Below, piece after piece: positions 15,401 through 37,642 of a stretch of 64,000 nucleotides of DNA. The notes under the pieces are model-generated. The model did no database searches. It was not told the DNA's origin and saw only the letters and a program-made list of their open reading frames with translations. The first letter of the stretch is position 1, and every line of letters begins with the position of its first letter. A program made the translations under genes and the position numbers. This stretch comes from Lepisosteus oculatus (Eukaryota; Chordata; Actinopteri; Semionotiformes; Lepisosteidae), in the NCBI RefSeq assembly GCF_040954835.1, contig NC_090711.1, forward strand, positions 1,557,501-1,621,500, given 5' to 3'.

Positions 15401-15780
15401 AAAGACGGTGCACAAAAAATAGGATCTGAATACTTGGCAGCAGTCCGGGATTCCCTAAGTCAAGATGCATACTTTGTAAATATTGCAACTTATATTGTAT
15501 AATATTGTTGTATGTTGATGTGTGCTGCTTACTGTGCGTATTGTATTATTAATAAATGTTAATGTCTCCCCCCCCCCCGGTAGTAATCCCGCCCTCTCCT
15601 CCGCAGAACCGGCTCGTGTCCCGCAGCAGGAAGCCGCGCCCGCCGCCGCCCGCCAACTGCGTGCCGGTGTGGGGGGGCTGCCGCCTGCCCGGCGCCGCCT
15701 GCTGCGACCCCTGCGCCTTCTGCCACTGCCGGCTCTTCAAGACGGTCTGCTACTGCCGCGTGGGCAACCCGCAGTGCTGA
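12333..15780 (+). CDS. ASIP: Agouti signalling protein (ASIP), three coding exons
   Basis: Secreted antagonist or inverse agonist of melanocortin receptors (MC1R), which shifts pigment cells toward pale colour. Coding exons 12333-12486, 14020-14075 and 15607-15780 join in frame to 127 residues (human 132). All junctions are GT-AG: donors gtcagt and gtatgt, acceptors tttttcag and ctccgcag. Residues 1-22 are a signal peptide with an AYA cleavage site, and N30-D-S is an N-glycosylation sequon. A short lysine-rich segment (about 52-70) and a proline run (82-85) lead into the C-terminal domain, where ten cysteines (88, 95, 102, 103, 106, 109, 111, 118, 120, 127) keep the agouti spacing. The receptor-binding triplet is R112-L-F, where mammalian ASIP has RFF. 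Met at 12333 is chosen because it follows an acceptor at 12314-12316 and starts the hydrophobic segment. Synteny with AHCY favours ASIP1 over the other agouti-family members. Confidence 0.93.
12967..13540 (+). mobile_element. V-SINE copy with internally amplified tail (ASIP intron)
   Basis: A tRNA-derived head with box A-like (cagtggttagcac) and box B-like (gggttcaattcc) motifs is followed by the conserved V-SINE core (gtggagtctgtatgttctcc ... gtttcctcccacagtcc). The tail ends in a gatggatgg run. Its ctggactgg...gggcgtaccc segment is present eight times (13183-13494), where other copies have one. Confidence 0.85.
13183..13494 (+). repeat. 39-bp minisatellite, 8 copies, grown from a V-SINE tail
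   Basis: Eight head-to-tail units of exactly 39 bp start at 13183, 13222, 13261, 13300, 13339, 13378, 13417 and 13456. Units differ mainly at a/g in catgg, cacgg or cgtgg and at a/c in ctcatg or ctcctg. Because 39 is a multiple of 3, several frames stay open across the array and give false repetitive proteins. Confidence 0.95.
14020..14075 (+). CDS. ASIP: ASIP second coding exon (basic segment)
   Basis: A 56-nt exon encoding residues 52-70, lysine-rich as in other agouti proteins. The acceptor follows a strong pyrimidine tract (ttttttcag) and the donor is gtatgt. The short length matches the small equivalent exon of mammalian ASIP. Confidence 0.87.
14425..14446 (+). repeat. Short gatca-type microsatellite
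   Basis: About five tandem copies of a gatca pentamer in the second ASIP coding intron. Confidence 0.7.
14935..15250 (+). mobile_element. V-SINE copy (last ASIP intron)
   Basis: Contains a box B-like gggttcaaatccg, the V-SINE core (gtggagtctgtatgcc ... gtaggtttcctcccacc) and the single-copy tail ccctgcgatggactggcgtc ... gggataggctccgg. This is the unamplified version of the tail that forms the 39-bp array at 13.2-13.5 kb. Confidence 0.85.
15607..15780 (+). CDS. ASIP: ASIP last exon (cysteine knot domain)
   Basis: Encodes residues 71-127 and the TGA stop at 15778-15780: the proline run and the full ten-cysteine agouti domain ending in NPQC. Two C-runs lie in the intron just before the exon and a G-run lies just after the stop. 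Confidence 0.95.
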   Translation, partial: NRLVSRSRKPRPPPPANCVPVWGGCRLPGAACCDPCAFCHCRLFKTVCYCRVGNPQC

Positions 15781-16974
15781 GGGTCCGAGCGTGTGCGGGG
15801 GGGGGGGGGGAGAACTGTGATCCCGCAAACCCCCCCCCCCGGCTCGTGTCCTTCCTTGTGCCCGGAGGTGGCACCCAGATGGCAAAGCAGAGGCAAGACA
15901 GCCGCCCTGGCGGGTGCACCCTGTTTCTGTGCAGGTCCCCCAATCCCACAGACCCCACGTACACCCACGCAGGGGGTTTAGACACATCCTTTGAGTTAAT
16001 ATGGCAGGTAGGCAGGGGCCTGTTAAAAACAGCCCGCAGCTCATTTATGCCGATAGCTAGAAGCACCACACAGACACAGATTATACCCAGCCATGAGCCT
16101 CTGGCTCATGGCTGACTGGCCTGAAGATCCCCTGCAGCAGTTTCCTGGAAGAGCTTTATCTCTGCTGGTTCCGAAGAGGCCCGCTGGGCTGGGCTGGGCT
16201 TCATCTGCTCCAGCTGCTCCCCGATTCTGTGAGAAGGGCCCGGACAGCCCCCCGTCCTTCCACCCTCGGAGAGCGGCCTTATTCCCGACGGACAGCTCCT
16301 GAAGGACTGACTTCATTACCGTTACCGTACAGAGCACTGATCCCAAGCTGCAGCACAGCGTGACTGAGCACAGGCCAGGAGCTGACTGCCCTGAGCCTTC
16401 CACTGCCCAGCGCCCGCAGACGCCGTCTTCACCTGCCCACGCACCGCCATCAGGAAGGCAGCAGGTGTCCCAAAGCAACAGAAGCAGCAGCACCTTCACA
16501 GGCAGACCTGCTGCTTTCAGACTGATTTCCCCCTTCGACGAGCTGGGCTGTCTGCAGTGAGAGGAGCAGGGGTCGCCGCCTCGCAGATACAATCTAGAGA
16601 GCCATTCTGCCAGTCCTTTAACCCCCTGCTCTTGAAGCACACCCCCGAGAGGGGGCACGAAACCAGAATCCGCACTCGTCTTCATTAAAGCGCGCGAGGA
16701 CACAATCCCACGAGCGTCCCGCTTGAGGACAGGGCTTGAGAACGCAGAGCTCCAGCGCGCGGGCCGCTGTGTGGCTGCTGACCCCACCAGGCCTCGAGCC
16801 ACAGCTTCTGCCCCGACAGGCTGGTCCTGCTCCTGGGCGGGCGCACAGCGTCTGCGTGGCCCCCTGCCCTCAGACCGGCGCCAGGCCAGCAGGGGCTCCG
16901 GACCGCCAGGCTTTCTCAACGATTTCATCCGGGGCCCCTGGAGCTCAACAGTGTTTGGGTCACTTTACAGGGTA

Positions 16975-16980
16975 AATAAA
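16975..16980 (+). terminator. Candidate ASIP polyadenylation signal
   Basis: First AATAAA after the ASIP stop, about 1.2 kb downstream. An alternative is the AT-rich stretch ending near 19030 (ATTAAA in an attaaaaatg context). Transcript data would be needed to choose between them. Confidence 0.3.
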
Positions 16981-17115
16981 AAACACCCAAAAAACAGCGC
17001 AAAAATTAAAAACAAATTTAGATAAAAAACTTGGAAAGAGGTGAAAAGGCAAACACTGAAATCAATGACTAAACAGGTCTGTCTGGAGTGCGGAAAGGCG
17101 TTTCCCTGTCTCGGA

Positions 17116-17129
17116 GCAGCAGGGGGCGA
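17116..17129 (+). promoter_or_regulatory. CTCF-like motif
   Basis: GCAGCAGGGGGCGA fits the CTCF core CCASYAGRKGGCRS with about two mismatches. Motif only. Confidence 0.3.
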
Positions 17130-17588
17130 GGCACAGAGCTGGGGAGCGAGCGCCCCGAGACTCCCGTACTTTTCCCCAGCCGCGACGTCATCGCCTCCGC
17201 CCTGGTCCTGCGGCCTCGCTCGACTTCCCCAGCCTGTCCCGGGCTGAGCGCACGCCGAGAGCAGAGAGCCGCACTGGAGCGCCGAGCTCGGTGTCCCTGT
17301 CCGTGAGCCCAGCTCTTCTCCCAGTCTGGCTCCACACCTGTGCCCTTCTTGCACTTCAATATTTCCCACCAGAGCTCTGCCTTCAGCTTCATACCAAGAC
17401 TGCGCCTGGTTTCCTTTTCCTGTCCCGCAGTCTAGATCACTGGTCTCTCCGTCCTGGGGGCTGTCTGCTTGGCACCATTCTTTACTCTTCCTGCACTCTC
17501 AAAGACTGAACAACCAGGCATGTAAGACACTGAGACACCCCCAGGTGTCCACAAGCACACAGCTCTGGGGGCGCAGGAGCTGCCGCAC

Positions 17589-17715
17589 TGCTGCTATGCA
17601 TTTAATTTCATGTATATAGTGCCTTTCATCCCAAAGAGCCACGGCCATTCTGCACCAGCAGCCCCACTGCCCAGCAGATCGGGGGGAGGAGTGAGAAACT
17701 GCTGCACCGGGTGAA
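17589..17715 (+). repeat. Dispersed repeat fragment (source-like unit of the 53-kb array)
   Basis: Contains tatatagtgcctttcatccc, a phrase common in fish dispersed repeats, followed by ggccattctgcaccagcag. That second phrase is also the core of the 41-bp minisatellite unit at 53.5-53.85 kb. The family is not named. Confidence 0.45.
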
Positions 17716-18224
17716 TTAAAGGGGAACTTCAGGGAAACCAGACAGTTCAAGCCCAGAGTAGAATTTGGTCAGGACCAAGGTTTAACATCTAATTAGAGGA
17801 TAGCACCTCAGACAGAACAGTGGATTTAGGAATTGGTTAGGATATCTCAGTCCAAAAGGAAAGACCACCACCTGCAATAGCAACCTGGTTCTCTCCGAGG
17901 TTCTGAGCCTGGGGCCGGACCAGATCGCTAGAGCGTGCTATCCTTCAAGCTATGCATTCCAAGGCAGCTACGTCACTGTTGTGCTGGATCAATAAACCTA
18001 TTTCCTGGAACGCAATCAATACCATACGAGTTCTGCCGGATTCGGAGGCAAAGCAGAAGAAGAAAAGGAGCCTTCAGAGCTAGTCCGCAATACAACAGGG
18101 TTGGGACTTTCTCACCGTACAGCACAGGGAGCACGTAACCTGTCCACACTCCCCCAAAATGTGTTCTGATCTGGTAGCTTAACAGCACAGTTCAGACTGA
18201 GCAGAAGACCCACAATTAGGACAG

Positions 18225-18480
18225 GTTATAAATGTGAGAAGGTCATTCAGCTCAGCTGGCTGCCATTTGGCAGGTGGCAGTTCATCGTTCTGAGGATCTT
18301 ATCCAGCTGTTTCCTGAATGAAGCCAATGTAAAGGCTTCAATCGCAACGGTGGATGGCCACAACCCTCTGGGAACAGAAGTGCCTTACATTCTTGGTTTT
18401 AAATGCACTTCCTGTAGTTCCCACTGTCCATTCCGAGGGCTGTCCCAACCCCTGGGAGTGAAACGTGCCCCTTTTGGAAG
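18225..18480 (-). mobile_element. CR1-like LINE 3' fragment, reverse orientation
   Basis: Phrases such as gtcattcagctcagctggc, ggcttcaat and taaatgcacttcctg match the reverse complement of the 3' end of fish CR1-type elements ("...gatgggctgaatggcctcctctcgtttgt"). Strongly diverged. Confidence 0.5.
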
Positions 18481-19437
18481 ATTCCCCTGTCTCACAAGCA
18501 AAGAAGTGGCGTACATTAGCATGATAGCAATGGCTGTGTGCACTTTTAAGAAAATATAGCTTCTAATCCATCTTTTCCAAAGGCTATATAATTGTATTTG
18601 CCGATGAAAAACCTTGGAAATACAATTTCTCAACAGCACTTTTGATAACTTTTTTGTGTTTTCAGCATTTAGGTTTAAAAATAAATCGGGATGTGCATCA
18701 GAGGTTTTATTTTGTTCTCTATATACCTTATGTGCCATTGGAGCTCTACCATTCCTATTTTTAACTCCCGTGCTTGTAATCAGAGATTTGGTTTACATTT
18801 CGTTTGCGTCTGTGTGTACCTGAGATCATTTATTAAATATTTACTGCTATGAAGCATCAAGACGTATCAAAACACGCAGAATGTTTATCTGTATTTTACA
18901 AAATATTTTATGTATATCTCATTTAAGATTGTATTTTTTACCAAGAAATACCTGTGAAAATGTAAATGCTTTCTTATATTTTAAATATTCCTCCACTTGT
19001 ATGTCTCAGTAAAGAGAGTTTTATTAAAAATGTTTGTTTAATGCTCCAGTTTCTGAGGAGAGATAGTAGTTGCACACGGGATTAATCCAGTCTCAGGACA
19101 TGGAAATGTATGGAACTCAGCTCATCGCACTTGATTTACAAATCCTTGTCATGTGCAGGTTGGAGGAAGAACCAAGAATTGCTCATTCGTTTTTAATCTA
19201 TACCAACAGTATCTGGCAACAGCAGCTGATTTTGTGACGGGCAGAATGAGGAAAGGCCACTGGGCTTCTCTGACCTGCTCGTCCCTGTGAGCCCACGTCA
19301 CAGCAGCACATGGGAGGACAGGAAGTTCACAGGCGATTGGAGAAGAGGCGTGTCACTCAGTGACATCACCCGTCACTCTCCCGGCAAGAGTCCATCCACC
19401 TGCTTCTTCTACCTCCGGGGCAGCCTACCCCAGCAAG

Positions 19438-19705
19438 CCATGGGGGCAAGGCAGGATACTCCCTGGGAGGAACCCCAGTCCATGGTTGAGCACACACCGC
19501 CACAGACACACACTCACACCAGGGCCAATTTTCCCAGAAGCGAACGAACCCACCCGTACGTCCTCAGAGGGAGGGAGGAAACCCATGTGAACACGAGGAA
19601 AACACAAACTCCACAAGCTAGCACCCCAGGTCTGGGAGTGAACCCAGGGCATCGGCACCATGAGGCAGCGATGCCGATCACCACAGCGGGGGCCCGCGTG
19701 ATCAC
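19438..19705 (-). mobile_element. V-SINE copy, reverse orientation
   Basis: Reading the - strand gives a tRNA-like head (gggttcactccc), the core (gtggagtttgtgttttcctc ... gtgggtttcctccctcc) and the tail (cctggtgtgagtgtgtgtctg ... ccatggactggggttcctcc). All parts are in V-SINE order. Confidence 0.8.
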
Positions 19706-20639
19706 ACAAAGCACAGCCGGTACTCCGAAAGAACAGCTTGACTCGGGCTCCTCTGGTAAAAATACATCCAGGACAGCGTTCGCGATAGTGGCCTTCAGCT
19801 AGCCTCCCTCCAGCTTCACATGTGTGAAAATGTGTTCAGGGCGGGAAGCAGGAAGCCTGAGCGCACAGTTCTGTGCGTCTGCCCAGGCGTGGCCTGCCTT
19901 TGAGGAACCGCCCGATACTCGCCAGGTTTCGCGCCTCACAGCCCCCCCCCACCCCGCGCACTGTGTTGAGCGGCCTCCTGCTCCTGCTCCCTCGCGCTGA
20001 CCTGAGCACGTGTGCGTCTACCGGGGGTCTGCCCCTGCCCCGAGAAGAGCGCGAGGAGAGCCCATTTCTGCTGCCCCCCCACGTGAGCGAACCGGCATGA
20101 CCTTCTTTCCTCCCTGCGCCTCAGTGTGGCAACAATTACCCCGCCAGAGACATCGCGCTAATGGAAAAAACCCAACAGGAAGCCACGAGCAGTTTAGCCA
20201 AGAGCAGTGAAACTTCTGTTTGTTTACGTGTGTTGTTTTCCTGTTTAAAGCCCTTTAATTCTCCGATTTGCTAAAGCCTCTGACCATCTACCTCTGACGG
20301 ACTGGCACCACATTTAACTCCAGTAAAGAGTTTATGAAATGAGTCCTGTCATCTATTTCTCCAGCACACAGCAGTCTCTAATCCCATGTTAAGTGAGGGG
20401 TCATCTCTCTTGGTGTTTATTTCCGTTACAGCACCTTAGGGTTTGGTTTTATAGCCTTGTAACACTTAAAGCGGCAAAATCAGAACATCATGTACTCCAG
20501 TCCACGCAGACTGAAGCAACAATAATATCCCTTTATAGGACTTCTTTCTGTTTGTTATTCTTAGAAAGTACACAAGATCAGCCCTATCTCAACTTGCAGT
20601 GCAATGTGCTTAAATATTTTACGAAACGCATTAAAGAGC

Positions 20640-21110
20640 TACGAATTGCTCAGGCACAGGGAAACGAATCAAACGAGATCAAAGGGATTTCCTTCTGCTG
20701 GCAGCTTGTGGAAATCAGTTCCTGGTGAATAGTCAACATGGACTTGGAAAAGGTAAGCCCTGCCTAACCACTGTGTTAAACTTTGAAAAGCAACAACAGT
20801 AAAAGACACCACATAGAGAATATCATATTTAGGTTTTCAGAAGGCAATCTGATAAAGTTCCTCATAAAAGATTAGTTCTCAGATCACAGGTGGCATGTAG
20901 TGAAATGTGCCTTCAGAGTGAGAATGGGTTCAGGTACAGATAAGGGTGTAATTGCTCAGCCTGGGGTGATGTAATTAGTGGAGTACCACAGGGATCTGTA
21001 CTAGGACCCCTGTACTTTCACTGTAATTTAAAATAACAGAATCTAGATCATTCAGTATAAGAGCAAGTCAAGTTTGCAGATAATCACAAGTGAGGCCTGT
21101 TGAACACTGT
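20640..21110 (+). pseudogene. CR1-like LINE reverse transcriptase remnant
   Basis: Broken reading frames show, in the correct order, peptides of a CR1-type reverse transcriptase: SQHGLGKGKPCLT (from about 20734), FQKAxDKVPHKRL (about 20833), SGVPQGSVLGPLYF (about 20980) and a KFAD-like stretch (about 21070). Stops and frameshifts separate the pieces, so it is dead. It lies between ASIP and AHCY. Confidence 0.8.
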
Positions 21111-21856
21111 AGAACAATTCAAGACTGTGCAAACTCCTGGGACATGAGACATCTTGTCAGAGTCATCCGTGTCAAAGGATGATTTACAAAATAACATAAC
21201 TACAGGGGGTGTGAGCAAGTGGACCCTTTGCGGTCTTGGGACTTCATTATGGCAGATGACCACACCATGTAGTACTCTTAAGAGTGCAGGACGATTTCCT
21301 GAATTTTGGTCAGAAGGACAGAGTTCATCCACACATCTTCGCGCAGTTCTGCTCGCACGTCTCCGCTCAGGGCTCAGCCCCGAGAGCCTCGCCCGGGCCC
21401 CCCAGGCCCCACTCCGCAGTGCACAGCAGCCGTCATAAATGCAGATCAAAGCGGGCCGGGGGAACAAGAGCCTTAACGAGCTGGCAGCGCCTGGGCCTGG
21501 GCAGTAAAAACAAAACACACGAGATACGAAATGACACGCCGGGTGCCAGATGCACCAGCTGTTTCCCATTGGGCAGCGATATCTTGAAGGTGGACTGAGC
21601 AGTTTAGGGGTCTCTGGGGACGGCTGCACTCATGGTAAATTATTCCAGCCTGGGTAATGGCCCACAGATCCACTTATACTCCCGCCCCCTCCCCAACCCA
21701 TCTGAGCAGGCGGCAAAGGGCTCCCCGAGCCGAGAGACCGCTCCCCCAGGTGCCTACTGGGGCCTTCCGGGTAAACGGCTTGATGCCCCCACCCACTTCC
21801 TATAGGCGCCACCGCTGCCGCCGCCCTGGGACAGAACAACCAAAACACAGCAGGGC

Positions 21857-21871
21857 AGCGCCACCTGCTGG
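21857..21871 (-). promoter_or_regulatory. CTCF-like motif
   Basis: The - strand reads CCAGCAGGTGGCGCT, a full match to the CTCF core consensus CCASYAGRKGGCRS. Occupancy is unknown. Confidence 0.45.
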
Positions 21872-22679
21872 CGCCTCTCACCCGAGAGGAACAAGCCATT
21901 CTCCACCCACACCCCTTAAAAAAAAAATTAATTGCTTTTTCAACAGGCTCCTGCTCAAATTTCTCTCGCAAGGAGACCAAGAAAAACAGGGCGCGTCCTT
22001 GGGGGGGCTCCACATGTTCTCCTCGACCGCGCAGTAACTCGCCCCTCTCTCCGCCCAGGCTCCAAGAAACTCCGGAGCCATTCCAGCAGAGCCAACTGCC
22101 CACAGAGGTCTTTAAACCGGCCTGTGAAGTTTTAATGTCACCCCCAGGACTGGAGCTTACCAGAAGTCCTCAAGTTTAATAAAAAAAACCTTCAGAAGGC
22201 GGCAGGTTCTGTCCCAGCTTGCGCTGCGGAAAGTCTGAGGCTGCCTGGGTAACTGCAGGGGTAGTAACACCCCTGGCTGCCTGCGTGACTGGGCCCCATT
22301 ACCAGAGGAAGTGCTGATCCTTCACAGACTAATGGGGTGTCCCGGCCCAACTTCAAAGGGGAGCCAGGGATACCAGGGTCACCCGGTTTGTATCGAGCGG
22401 CCGCACCGGGCACCCGAACCCTGAGCAGCGCCAGATCCAGGGCGGCCCGACCTGGTTCTGACCAGCCTGGGCCAGCTGTCCCACAGAACCGCCCGCCTGC
22501 CCACTACACCGCATGGCAGGCTGGGATAGAAAAAGGTCAAAAAAGTTTTTTAAAAAAAAGTGCTTTTGACTTTCAGGATGAACATCTGTAGAATATTTTT
22601 TTTAAAAAAAGCTATTAAAAACAGGGAACTTCCAATTGTTCTCATCACAAGAAACAGCTCATTACTGCATAACGTGGCC

Positions 22680-22685
22680 TTTATT
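22680..22685 (-). terminator. Candidate AHCY polyadenylation signal
   Basis: AATAAA on the - strand, about 400 nt past the AHCY stop codon. It is the nearest perfect signal I see and gives a 3' UTR of plausible length. Confidence 0.5.
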
Positions 22686-23081
22686 TACACCCCCTTCGTT
22701 TGACAGAGACTGACAACAAAGGCAAACATTACACAAGTGCTTAAGACGTAATGGCAGTAGCTTTGAAACAACCGTTCCCAGCGTCGGTCTCAGTTCAACT
22801 CAGACGATACCAGTAATTAAAACAGAGTGAGAGGTCCAGGAAAAGAACGAAAAGGGCATTCATTTCTGCATTTGGGGATACCTTAGAACATCCAATAGAA
22901 AATTCCCAGTTTAACACCAGTGTGAAGGCTGAAGGAAGTGCTTCCCCAGCGTAGCTGGTCCCTCCTCGGCCCGTCTCCCTCCCGGGCCAGACCAGCGCTC
23001 CTCCTGCCTCCCACAATGCCTCAGAGCAGCCCGGCAGGCGCAGGGCGGAGAGCTGGGGGCTGCGGGAGGACGGGGGGCTGC

Positions 23082-33948
<10,867 letters not shown>

Positions 33949-34039
33949 GTTTGTGTTTGGAGCGCGGGTGTCCGAGAGACAGCAGGAGAGGAGCCACAGA
34001 CTGCCGGCTGCACAGAGCGGGGAAGAGTGGGCGGCCGCC

Positions 34040-34230
34040 AGCGGGGATACAAATACAGCCACCTGCTTCCATATTTATGAGGAGCTCATTTGCATATTCA
34101 AATCTTTCCGTAAGGCGGGGAGGGGGCGGGGCTTGGAGGTGGGGCGGGTAGCGCGCCGGGATAGGCCACGACTCGCGACCGCCGCAGCCAATAGGCGGCC
34201 ACGCGTGTCAGTGGGCGGGGCGGATGTTCC
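34040..34230 (-). promoter_or_regulatory. AHCY: AHCY proximal promoter
   Basis: Upstream of the AHCY start on the - strand: an ATAAATA box within 34071-34080, about 125 nt from the ATG; an octamer ATTTGCAT at 34088-34095; GC boxes around 34121-34147 and 34212-34222; and a CCAAT at 34188-34192. CpG-rich. The spacing suggests a 5' UTR near 100 nt. A GC/CCAAT mix of this kind could also drive + strand transcription. Confidence 0.6.
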
Positions 34231-34260
34231 AGTGTGCGCTTTAGGCTCCTGTCGCTGATA

Positions 34261-36629
34261 AGGTGATTTTAGTTAGGTTTGTACAGTGAAGTATTTTTGG
34301 TCCGAGCTGAATAAGGTTCAGCTGCTTCTGACGTTTTCTTTGCAAGTGCTTACCTGTTAGACTTTTTCCAACTAAAATGTTTTCAGAAGATCCATATTAA
34401 GAATTGGGATTGCATATATTTAGCTCTGATAGTTTTAGTTTTCACGCACCTTGGTAATTAATGTGACGATTGGGGAAATGTTATTGATATTTTATTTGCT
34501 TACGGTTACAGTTACTGTTATATAAGCATACTCTCCCCACTGATTATAAGGGCATCTCTGGCAATAGTTCTAATACTCTACTGCTACCCTACAGAGGGAC
34601 AGGTAACACACGGCAAGACGTGAAAACAGGGAGCAAAGTCTGTCGGGACGGCAGTGCCTCTGGCCCGGAGGAGCAGCGGAGCTCAGACAAAGATGGGGCT
34701 GCGACTCCCGGCCCCGCCTCCAGAAGTCACGTCAGGCGTGGAAGCTCAGGGCTTCGCCTGACAGGCGCTCCACACCAGCCTCGGCCAGTGTTGAGAAACC
34801 CTGAGCTGCAGACATTCAACGTTGGCACACATTTCAAACCGGGAACAGAAGAAGGAAAAAATATATATATATATCTTAGGAGCTGGAAAGACCTACCTGA
34901 GTCATCAATCCCGAAGGTCTGAAAGATCAGCCTGGAAGTACCTGCCACAAAATCAGGGTCAAGAAATGAATTCAGCCTGCGCTCCTGGTTTCTAATCAGG
35001 GGAAAGGGAAAAGATTGTTCAAATGAACCAAAACTGTACAGTGTCGTATCACAACCTGTAGAACACCAGGGGGTATCGACCCTCCTCTAAGTTTTGACAC
35101 ATCATGGGAAATTATCTCCTCGTGATGGTCTGGAAGAAGTTGCAACTTGATGTTCTCCAACAGCAATGCGGTTTTTCATTTCCTCTGACCCATAGTTCTC
35201 TCCTTTCGAATCACTCATGTTTACCCTGAGTTGACCCTTGGGGACGTTTCCCCCGTTTTAAATCCTCCAAGAATAAGAGCACTACCTGGATGACGATGGC
35301 AGGCAGGAAGACAAACCTGTTCTCACCAAGGGCAACACCGCGCAGCCAAGCAGCAGTCCCACAATGCTCCACTCCCAAGCTGTTGCTACATCGTTGAAAC
35401 TTCATGCTAAATATGCAAAACCCACCCTGGAAAATGTAAAAGACGCTTTCAGAACTTGCTTTCAACAGGGAGGCTGTGGTGTTTTTGCATGTGACAGCAA
35501 GTGCATTTAAAGCAAAGAAAGGTTTCTAGAGTGAGGCCATCGGACATCTCTTAACACAGTACGTCGCATAAAAACCATAAGCATAAAAAAGGTCCATCTG
35601 CATTCTTTATATAGCTATTCCAGCTATATAAAGATGACGAACTGCTTAAAAATACACCTAACTGAATCTTAATTGAGAATTAAGACCAGTGACAAAAAAT
35701 TAATCAAGAAGTTTAATGACCATTCAGATAATAGATTCATCTGAATCATTAAAACATATAAATGTATACATGCTACTGCTTGTGTTACACCTCGCAAATA
35801 TCAATTTACACTGCAGTTCCCATGTAGAAAATGTACAGCATGTTTGTTTTAATTCAACAGTAATATCCCTCTCATTCAGCATGAAAACACTTGTCAGTTT
35901 CGTGCCAGTTTGACTGATCAACTAACTTTTTTTGCCTATGGTTAAAACAACCACAAGTTTTTACTTTGTCATTACAAAAACATTTTTTCCCCAAAGCAGC
36001 TTAAGAGCTAATGACAAAAAAATGTAACCATGTCAACCAATATCATTCAGACAGATTGGGTCGGACAGGTTTCTCTGTGCGGGGCACCTGCTCAGGTAAT
36101 TTAAACTCCATTAACTTTAGTCTTCGCATGCATAGAGAATGATTAAGTAAAATGCAAGAAATGACATATTTGGCAAAAGTTTAATTCTGGTGTACCGTGA
36201 GCACGATAAAGGTAGGCGGGCACAGAAATAAAAAGAAAAGATAAATATTGACAGAATAAAGAAAAACCTGAATTTGCATGTATACTGGAATACCTTCAAG
36301 TATTTCTGTGCATTTCATTTTAAATACAGTTACTGCATGTATGTCATTGTATTCTAACCTCTCTTGTAATAGGTTCTTACAAACTATAAATATTTTGATA
36401 GATATTTCCTTCTCAGAAAAGCAAACACGAAAACTGCCATTAAATACCAAAAGGAACTACATAAATGTTAAGGAACATTAATTCATTGAAACCCCTAAAT
36501 TTAAATAATCCTAGCCCCTTTAATCCTTTTAGGACTGTATTTCAACCTGACAAAATACCACATTCCACTCTTAAAAGCTTGCTAATAAAAAAGCCAATTA
36601 GAAAATCTCAAATTCGTCCTTCCTGAAAC
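34261..36629. other. AHCY-CHMP4B intergenic spacer
   Basis: About 2.4 kb, AT-rich from 35.5 kb on, with a short (AT)n run at 34861-34874. No gene, RNA or named repeat was recognised. Confidence 0.5.
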
Positions 36630-36635
36630 TTTATT
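36630..36635 (-). terminator. Candidate CHMP4B polyadenylation signal
   Basis: AATAAA on the - strand, about 940 nt past the CHMP4B stop. Other AT-rich hexamers exist nearby. Confidence 0.4.
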
Positions 36636-37574
36636 ATAGCATAAAAATATTCTGAAGGAATACAAAAAAAAAGTCTAATCAAAGAAAATGCAGAAACACG
36701 ATTAGCCAGTTTAACTCCAGAGCTGCACCCTACCAACAGTGGGCATCCAGTTCCCCGCTCACCGGTAATCCGATTTAGAAACAATAATAATATTGGAAAG
36801 TCTGAGGCAGGAATTAGGTCACGTGCAAGCTTGCTGTTCCACTGCACTGCAGCTCTCCAGTACAACCAGCACCTTAACCGTCACACCAGGGATCCTCACT
36901 GCTGGCAACAGAGAGCCGCAGGGCCGTCCTCCCACCTGAGCTCCTTACCTACTGAATCATTTCACCAAGCAACCCCCCTATGACTAGCGTCCAGGCCTTT
37001 ACTTATGGAGTGGGCCTGTTCCTCTGTAATACCCACAGGGCTCTCTCTCCAGAACCAGCAATGAGGACCGCTGCGTTATTCCACCACACAATCAGGGAGC
37101 TGGCTGGGCACAATTCTGCAGCGCCTGCGATTCGGACTGGGACAGCTGCAGGTGGAGCAGGGATATTGCGTTGAGAAATCTACTGCTGTTGTGCACTGAA
37201 GTAACGCATGTGCACAGTATAAAGCAACGACGTTCCATAACGAGCAGAGGAGTGCAGCAAAGAGTCTCGAAGCATGAGGGCTGGTGTACTGTAGTGAATT
37301 CGTCAGGGATCTGCAAGAGTACACGGATGTCTGAAAGGAGAGGTTCTTTTATCCCAAGATGGAAGATGGTTTGAAAGATAAGCCTTTATACCCCTTCACT
37401 GCTTTGGGATGATATTAAGAGCTACAGGTATTGGAGTATTAATCTTTTTTTTCTTTTTAAGATTTTTTTTTCTCCCAGCAGAACACGATACAACCACTGT
37501 GTCAGCTGACAAAGTCTTTTCTTTCTTTTTTCTTTTTATCCGTTGGCCTGATGTTGACACAATGCCAAGACGGA

Positions 37575-37642
37575 CTACACAGCCTCAGCCCAGCGCTCCA
37601 GGTCTTTCATGTCATCCTCATCTTCCTCTTCCTTCTTCTTTG
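37575..37642 (-). CDS. CHMP4B: CHMP4B last coding exon
   Basis: Encodes residues 202-223 and TAG: a KKKEEEDEDD acidic run, then MKDLERWAEAV. The acceptor is gttttcag. Confidence 0.93.

Larger units (their letters stand above)
15781..22679. other. Region between the convergent ASIP and AHCY 3' ends
   Basis: Mostly GC-rich. It includes probable ASIP 3' UTR and several repeat remnants listed separately. Long frames here, such as the - strand one at 16041-16928, carry no recognisable domain. An AT-rich island near 18.55-19.05 kb, ending in ATTAAA, could be a distal ASIP 3' end. No gene was recognised. Confidence 0.5.

Noticed and set aside
15522-16115. 197-residue + strand frame over the ASIP last exon
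   Set aside because: Wrong frame relative to the ten-cysteine domain; the ASIP frame is clearly the real one.
16041-16928. 295-residue - strand open frame
   Set aside because: GC-rich DNA keeps frames open by chance. No domain, signal or family resemblance, and no splice context.
17041-17247. CLECGKAF peptide resembling a C2H2 zinc finger
   Set aside because: No preceding linker (HTGEKP), no histidine pair at the right distance and no second finger. Chance match.
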